Shown: positions 1 to 3,314 of the stretch, piece after piece
Layout of the letters: each line of letters begins with the position of its first letter
How positions within the stretch are numbered: position 1 is the stretch's first letter
Source of the DNA: Selenomonadaceae bacterium
GTDB lineage: Bacteria; Bacillota; Negativicutes; Selenomonadales; Selenomonadaceae
Assembly: GCA_016280345.1 (NCBI GenBank)
Contig: JAEEGN010000318.1
Coordinates: forward strand, 1 to 5,731
Reading direction: 5' to 3'
DNA: 5,731 nt
Program-made: the position numbers and the translations under genes
Notes under the pieces: generated by a model
Told to the model about the DNA's origin: nothing
Seen by the model: only the letters and a program-made list of their open reading frames with translations
Databases searched by the model: none

Positions 1-835
1 AGTCGGCGGGCGCGAGGTTGGCTACATGTTCGGCCAGTACAAGCGCATTCGCGACCTCTACGAGGGCGTTCTCACCGGCAAGGGCCTGACCTTCGGCGGC
101 AGCCTCGCCCGCACCGAAGCCACCGGCTACGGCCTGCTGTACTTCGTCAAGCACATGCTGGACGACGCCAAAATCGACATCAAGGGCAAGACCGTCGTCA
201 TCTCCGGCTCCGGCAACGTGGCCACCTACGCCATCGAAAAAGCGCAGCAGATGGGCGCGAAGGTTGTCGCCTGCTCCGACTCCAACGGCTACGTCTACGA
301 CCCGGCCGGCCTCGACCTGGCCCTCGTCAAGGACATCAAGGAAGTCCGCCGGGCCCGCATCAAGGAATACGTCAAGAAGCGCAAGAAGGCGAAATACACC
401 GAAGGCTGCAAGGGCGTCTGGACCATCAAATGCGACATCGCCCTGCCCTGCGCCACCCAGAACGAGCTCGACCTCGAGAGCGCGAAGATCCTCGTCAAGA
501 ACGGCGTCAAGGCCGTGGGCGAAGGCGCGAATATGCCCTGCACCCTGGACGCCATCGACTTCCTGCAGAAGAAGAAAGTCCTCTTCGCCCCGGCGAAGGC
601 GGCCAACGTCGGCGGCGTCTCCGTCTCGGCGCTGGAAATGACGCAGAACTCCGAGCGTCTGCCCTGGACCTTCGAGGAAGTGGACGAACGCCTCAAGGTC
701 ATCATGGCCAACAGCTACAAGAAGGCCAAGGAAGCCGCCGAGCGCTACGGCGTCAAGGGCAACCTCCTGGCCGGCGCCAACCTGGCCGGCTTCGCCAAAG
801 TCGCCGAAGCAATGCACGCCCAGGGTTGGGTGTGA
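1..835 (+). CDS. gdhA: NADP-type glutamate dehydrogenase, 5' end missing
   Basis: This gene encodes a cytoplasmic hexameric glutamate dehydrogenase, which interconverts 2-oxoglutarate plus ammonia and glutamate. The reading frame is open from base 2, so the ATG at 26 is internal. The first visible residues, VGGREVGYMFGQYKR, are the family I signature just before the coenzyme domain. About 277 residues are visible; family members have about 445-450, so roughly 170 N-terminal residues, including the catalytic lysines, lie outside the window. Counting from the internal Met at 26, the Rossmann nucleotide loop GSGNVA is at residues 61-66 and SDSNG at 84-88, a polar strand-end typical of NADP-preferring enzymes. 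Next come ATQNELD (143-149), VGEGANMPCT (164-173), APAKAANVGGVSVSALEM (188-205) and the C-terminal AGANLAGFAKVAEAM. A terminator follows directly, so this is the last gene of its transcript. The family assignment is secure; NADP preference is inferred from motifs. Confidence 0.96.
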   Translation, partial: VGGREVGYMFGQYKRIRDLYEGVLTGKGLTFGGSLARTEATGYGLLYFVKHMLDDAKIDIKGKTVVISGSGNVATYAIEKAQQMGAKVVACSDSNGYVYDPAGLDLALVKDIKEVRRARIKEYVKKRKKAKYTEGCKGVWTIKCDIALPCATQNELDLESAKILVKNGVKAVGEGANMPCTLDAIDFLQKKKVLFAPAKAANVGGVSVSALEMTQNSERLPWTFEEVDERLKVIMANSYKKAKEAAERYGVKGNLLAGANLAGFAKVAEAMHAQGWV

Positions 836-847
836 TCCTCTGATACG

Positions 848-894
848 AAACGAGCCTCACCAGGCGGGTTGTCCGTCGGGTTAGGCTCGTTTTT
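848..894 (+). terminator. Rho-independent terminator of gdhA
   Basis: A perfect 10-bp stem, AAACGAGCCT (848-857) with AGGCTCGTTT (883-892), encloses a 25-nt loop and runs into a T-tract (890-894). It starts 13 nt after the gdhA stop codon. The loop is longer than usual, but the stem and tail fit an intrinsic terminator. Confidence 0.8.
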
Positions 895-1025
895 CGTCTG
901 TTTCGGCGCGGCGCCGTCGAGGATGGCTCCCCCCTTTTGTGTCCAAAACAATCTTACCCTTCACCTATGTACTGATATTCTCCCGATACGCCGCCGGCGT
1001 TTCTGCCGTCCGGATGCCGTTCTCA

Positions 1026-1054
1026 TTTACAGCGCCGGACGAGTATGCTACAAT
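1026..1054 (+). promoter_or_regulatory. Sigma-70 promoter of the BMP-family gene
   Basis: The -35 box TTTACA (1026-1031) and -10 box TACAAT (1049-1054) are separated by exactly 17 nt. The -10 is preceded by TGC, an extended -10 element. Transcription would begin near 1061, giving a leader of about 73 nt before the ATG at 1134. No operator was recognised. The stretch from the gdhA terminator to this promoter (895-1025) shows no gene. Confidence 0.75.
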
Positions 1055-1133
1055 GGCGGCAGAAGGCCGATGGCGGGCGGCAGGTTTTTCTCCGTCCGGC
1101 GGCCCGATTCCGAAGGAAGAGAGGTCGATTCCC

Positions 1134-2255
1134 ATGAGACGGTTTTCCCTTTTGCTGCTCACGCTGGCCGTCCTGCTCGGCGGTATGATCCCGACCGCGG
1201 CTGCCCCGCAAAGCAAGCCGGGGCGGGCGGCGGTCATAAAGATCGCCATGATTGCCGACGACGGCGGCATCACGGACCAATCCTTCAACCAGACGATCTA
1301 TGAGGCCTGCAAAGCCTATGCCCAGTCCTACGGGACGCCCTTTGTCTGCTTCCAGCCGGTGACGAGCTCGGACGAGGAACGCATCGGCATCATCAACGAG
1401 GCGGCCGGCTTTGGCTACAACGTCATCGTGACGGCGGGCAGCCGTTTTTCCCACGCAATCCGGACGATGGCCCCGCAGCACCCCGAGACGTTTTTCCTGG
1501 CGCTGGATCTGGACCGGACGCTCTTGCGCGGCTATTCCATCCCGCCGAACCTTTACTGCGCGTCGTACCGCGAGGAATACAGCGGCTACATGGCCGGCTA
1601 CGCGGCGGTGCGGCTGGGCTACCGCCGCCTCGGCTTTCTCGGCGGCCGGGGGGTGGCGAGCATCCGACGCTACGGCGGCGGCTTCATCCAGGGCGCGAAT
1701 GATGCCGCCCGGGAGCTGGCGCTTTCCAACGTGACGATGAAGTACCTTTACGCCAACAGCTTTGAGCCGGACGAGGCCATCACCGCCCGGATGGCGGAGT
1801 GGTACCGGCAGGGAACGGAGGTCGTATTCGTCTGCGGCGGCGGTATCTATGTCTCGGCGGCGGAGGCGGCGCAGGCGGCGGGCGGCAGGCTCATCGGCGT
1901 GGACGTGGACCAGTCAGGGGTCATCGACCACCAGTACGGCAGCGGTATGACCGTCACCAGCGCCATGAAGGATCTGTACGGCGCCGTGCAGGATTCGCTG
2001 GCGAAGATCGCCTCGGGCACGCTGAAGGGCGGCCGCGTGGAAATACTGGGCCTCGTGAGCGCGGACCCCGCGAAGAATTACGTCCGCCTTCCCATCGCCA
2101 CGACGCAGTGGAACGACCGCTTCACCGTCATCGACTACCAGAATCTGGTGGCCGCCATGTACCACGGCGAAGTCAAGGTGAGCGGCAATACCATGCGCAG
2201 CCCGGCCTCCTACGCGACGGCAATCCGCCTCGACGATCAGGGCGTCCTCCCGTGA
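1134..2255 (+). CDS. BMP-family (PnrA/Med-like) solute-binding protein
   Basis: This is a 373-residue substrate-binding protein of the basic membrane protein (BMP) family; characterised members bind purine nucleosides for ABC importers. The start at 1134 is chosen because GAGGT (1121-1125) lies 8 nt upstream and the protein then begins with a signal peptide: MRRF, a hydrophobic core (residues 5-19) and a likely cleavage site after TAAA (21-24). An upstream in-frame GTG at 939 would add 65 residues and precede the promoter, so it is rejected. Family landmarks are GGITDQSFN (44-52, binding-site loop with Phe51), EEYSGYMAGYAA (147-158), GFLGGRGVASIRRYGGGF (167-184), VVFVCGGG (230-237) and IGVDVDQS (254-261). 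The mature start has no lipobox cysteine, so it is probably soluble and secreted or periplasmic rather than a lipoprotein. It is monocistronic, with its own promoter and terminator and no permease or ATPase gene alongside. The substrate cannot be read from the sequence. Confidence 0.9.
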   Translation: MRRFSLLLLTLAVLLGGMIPTAAAPQSKPGRAAVIKIAMIADDGGITDQSFNQTIYEACKAYAQSYGTPFVCFQPVTSSDEERIGIINEAAGFGYNVIVTAGSRFSHAIRTMAPQHPETFFLALDLDRTLLRGYSIPPNLYCASYREEYSGYMAGYAAVRLGYRRLGFLGGRGVASIRRYGGGFIQGANDAARELALSNVTMKYLYANSFEPDEAITARMAEWYRQGTEVVFVCGGGIYVSAAEAAQAAGGRLIGVDVDQSGVIDHQYGSGMTVTSAMKDLYGAVQDSLAKIASGTLKGGRVEILGLVSADPAKNYVRLPIATTQWNDRFTVIDYQNLVAAMYHGEVKVSGNTMRSPASYATAIRLDDQGVLP

Positions 2256-2277
2256 GCCCTTCCCCCTGCCGATAGCC

Positions 2278-2315
2278 AAAGCCCCGGGGCATAATCGCGC
2301 CGGGGCTTTCGTCTT
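2278..2315 (+). terminator. Rho-independent terminator of the BMP-family gene
   Basis: A 10-bp stem, AAAGCCCCGG (2278-2287) with CCGGGGCTTT (2300-2309), encloses a 12-nt loop and is followed by the pyrimidine-rich TTTCGTCTT. It begins 22 nt after the stop codon. The stem is symmetric, so it could also stop leftward transcription, but the minus-strand tail has only three Ts. Confidence 0.8.
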
Positions 2316-2318
2316 CCC

Positions 2319-2442
2319 GCGCTGCCGGGCCGGGCAGTTCATCAGCAAAACGCCGCGGGGGGAAGAATCCGTATGATTCTCGGAGAGGCCCGGGAACCCG
2401 TTCCGAACCCTCCCCTGCCCGGCAAAAATCGGCCTTGCACGC
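2319..2442. repeat. Nested inverted repeats, rod-like structured element
   Basis: GCCGGGCAG (2329-2337) is perfectly complementary to CTGCCCGGC (2415-2423) across 77 nt. Outside this, GCGCTGC (2319-2325) pairs with GCACGC (2437-2442) with one bulged base. Inside it, AGAATC (2364-2369) and GATTCT (2375-2380) form a hairpin with a 5-nt loop. Together they describe an extended rod of at least 120 nt that overlaps no convincing coding frame. I do not recognise a known riboswitch, SRP RNA or RNase P motif. It may be a small RNA (most likely leftward, see findings) or a structured palindromic element. Confidence 0.6.
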
Positions 2443-2459
2443 AACTTCGTCCAAAAATT

Positions 2460-2488
2460 ATTATACACCCTGTAACGCAAAATGTTCA
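2460..2488 (-). promoter_or_regulatory. Candidate leftward promoter facing the structured element
   Basis: On the minus strand TGAACA (2483-2488) and a perfect TATAAT (2460-2465) are separated by 17 nt. Transcription would begin near 2453 and run into the inverted repeats. The -35 matches the consensus at only 4 of 6 positions. The same AT-rich patch can also be read rightward as TTGCAC (2435-2440), 18 nt, TATTAT (2459-2464), so direction is uncertain. Confidence 0.4.
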
Positions 2489-2785
2489 GTAGAAATTTCC
2501 GCCCTTTCTGACCGACTTTCCCATAACCACGCGCCTTCACGGCGAAAAATCCCGTCACTCATTTGACGTTTTGACTTTTAAATCGTCGGACTTCTCCCCG
2601 GCAAAAGCATTCCCCCCGGGGCAAAGCAGAAAGCTCCCGCGGCGGGCGGAGGCGGGATACATCCCCTGGCAAAACGGTCAGACAAAAGGGGAAACGAAAA
2701 GGTACCCACGAAGCAACCAAACAAAAAAATATGCGTTCGTTTTCCGAAAGCAGGACATCGCAAGGCAGCCGCAAAACCATCCCGC
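2489..2785. other. Intergenic stretch with no recognisable gene
   Basis: About 300 nt between the candidate promoter and the tRNA terminator. Frames crossing it on either strand encode Pro/Arg-rich or unstructured peptides with no ribosome binding site. One such rightward frame runs on through the tRNA terminator and antisense to the tRNA itself. Visible items are a tandem TTTGAC pair (2562-2567 and 2570-2575) and a C/G-rich hairpin, CCCCGG (2596-2601) with CCGGGG (2616-2621). Neither can be given a function. Confidence 0.6.
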
Positions 2786-2820
2786 AAAAAAGCCCCGGGG
2801 CGAAAACGTCCCGGGGCCTT
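2786..2820 (-). terminator. Rho-independent terminator after tRNA-Gly
   Basis: Read on the minus strand, GCCCCGGG (2817-2810) pairs with CCCGGGGC (2799-2792). An inner CG/CG pair closes a TTTT loop across one A-C mismatch. Six Ts follow (2791-2786). It lies 9 nt beyond the tRNA CCA end. The other strand has no T-tract, so it serves leftward transcription only. Confidence 0.88.
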
Positions 2821-2829
2821 GGTGTCCTA

Positions 2830-2903
2830 TGGAGCGGGCGGGGGGAGTCGGACCCCTCTCTGAGGCTTGGGAAGCCGCTATTCTACCGATGAACTACGCC
2901 CGC
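2830..2903 (-). tRNA. tRNA-Gly(CCC), CCA encoded, with non-canonical bases
   Basis: The 74-nt gene folds as a class I tRNA. The acceptor stem is GCGGGCG/CGCCCGC with discriminator T and an encoded CCA. The D arm is GTTC-ATCGGTA-GAAT, with the G18-G19 pair present. The anticodon loop is TTCCCAA (2867-2873), giving CCC, which reads GGG glycine codons. Three positions are unusual: a C28-T42 mismatch in the anticodon stem (GCGGC/GCCTC), an A49-C65 mismatch at the base of the T stem, and a T loop TCCGACT with C at position 55 where T is nearly universal. Acceptor and anticodon identity still point clearly to glycine. A promoter lies upstream and a terminator downstream. Whether it is fully active in translation is uncertain. 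Confidence 0.92.
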
Positions 2904-2919
2904 ATTTCCTGACGGAAAT
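2904..2919 (-). other. Small hairpin in the tRNA 5' leader
   Basis: ATTTCC (2904-2909) and GGAAAT (2914-2919) form a perfect 6-bp stem with a 4-nt loop, directly abutting the first base of the mature tRNA. The tRNA promoter would start transcription near 2913, so only read-through from the upstream small gene would carry the whole hairpin. Confidence 0.5.
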
Positions 2920-2948
2920 ATGTTACCACAAATCGCGGCCGGTGGCAA
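2920..2948 (-). promoter_or_regulatory. Sigma-70 promoter of tRNA-Gly
   Basis: On the minus strand TTGCCA (2943-2948) and TAACAT (2920-2925) are separated by 17 nt. The -10 is preceded by TGG, an extended -10 element. The predicted start near 2913 leaves a leader of about 10 nt before the tRNA. The -35 begins 1 nt beyond the stop codon of the upstream small gene. Confidence 0.7.
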
Positions 2949-2949
2949 G

Positions 2950-3168
2950 TCATTCTTTCCGCTTGCGGCCGATGAGAAGCGCGGAATAGATGATGTCCGC
3001 CTGAATGAATTTCGGATTCGAGACGCCGGAGGTCTGATACTGAATCTCCACATCCAAACCGTTCTCCTGCATGTCCCGGACCTTGCGGTTCAGTGCCCGG
3101 TTAAACTCATCCGGCTTGTCGCCGAAAGTGACCATGTCAATGCACGCAATGGGTTCACGCTGTTCCAT
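2950..3168 (-). CDS. Small 72-residue protein, possibly Cse60-like
   Basis: The start is set at the ATG 3166-3168 because GAGGAGG (3178-3184) lies 9 nt upstream; two earlier in-frame ATGs overlap or precede that site. The product is soluble and cytoplasmic: no signal peptide, no membrane segment, and a basic end (GRKRKE). Its visible pattern is a strand (EPIACIDMV, 5-13), a charged helix (KPDEFNRALNRKVRDMQEN, 18-36), then strands DVEIQYQTSG (39-48) and ADIIYSALLIGRK (57-69). This strand-helix-strand-strand layout, with a final 'YSALLI' strand, resembles the short sporulation-associated Cse60 family. That resemblance is from memory of the family shape and is tentative. The gene has its own strong promoter and lies 46 nt upstream of tRNA-Gly in the same direction, with no terminator between. 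That it is a real gene is likely; its function is unknown. Confidence 0.75.
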   Translation of the reverse strand: MEQREPIACIDMVTFGDKPDEFNRALNRKVRDMQENGLDVEIQYQTSGVSNPKFIQADIIYSALLIGRKRKE

Positions 3169-3245
3169 ATCGGGGTTCCTCCTCATTCCGGAAGCATTCG
3201 CTGCCACATTTGCCGCCGTCTCTCCCGGCCAAAAACGGTTACTTT

Positions 3246-3274
3246 ATTATAAGCGATAACGGGAAAATTTTCAA
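3246..3274 (-). promoter_or_regulatory. Strong sigma-70 promoter of the 72-residue gene
   Basis: On the minus strand TTGAAA (3269-3274) and a perfect TATAAT (3246-3251) are separated by 17 nt. The predicted start near 3239 gives a leader of about 70 nt. It lies in the gap after the FtsA-like gene, where I see no clear terminator for that upstream gene. Confidence 0.85.
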
Positions 3275-3314
3275 TAGACCGGAGAAACGACCAACCCGAC
3301 GGCAAGTCAGTCCG

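Noticed and set aside
295..843. Leftward and alternative rightward frames within gdhA
   Set aside because: They overlap a gene with unambiguous family motifs and give Arg/Pro/Ser-rich products.
939..1133. N-terminal extension of the BMP-family protein from the GTG at 939
   Set aside because: It would place 65 residues before a clear signal peptide, lies across the promoter at 1026-1054, and lacks the ribosome binding site seen before the ATG at 1134.
2319..2442. Known riboswitch, SRP RNA or RNase P RNA
   Set aside because: I looked for the hallmark conserved bases of these classes and saw none; only the helices are supported.
1914..2558. 214-codon leftward open frame
   Set aside because: It runs antisense to the 3' part of the BMP gene and through its terminator, has no ribosome binding site, and has a composition typical of a GC-rich shadow frame.
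2559..2787. Leftward frames of 73 and 69 codons in the intergenic stretch
   Set aside because: No ribosome binding site, low-complexity Arg/Pro/Cys-rich products, and they lie just beyond the tRNA terminator with no promoter of their own.
2571..2912. 113-codon rightward open frame
   Set aside because: It crosses the tRNA terminator and runs antisense through the whole tRNA gene; there is no ribosome binding site and no domain pattern.
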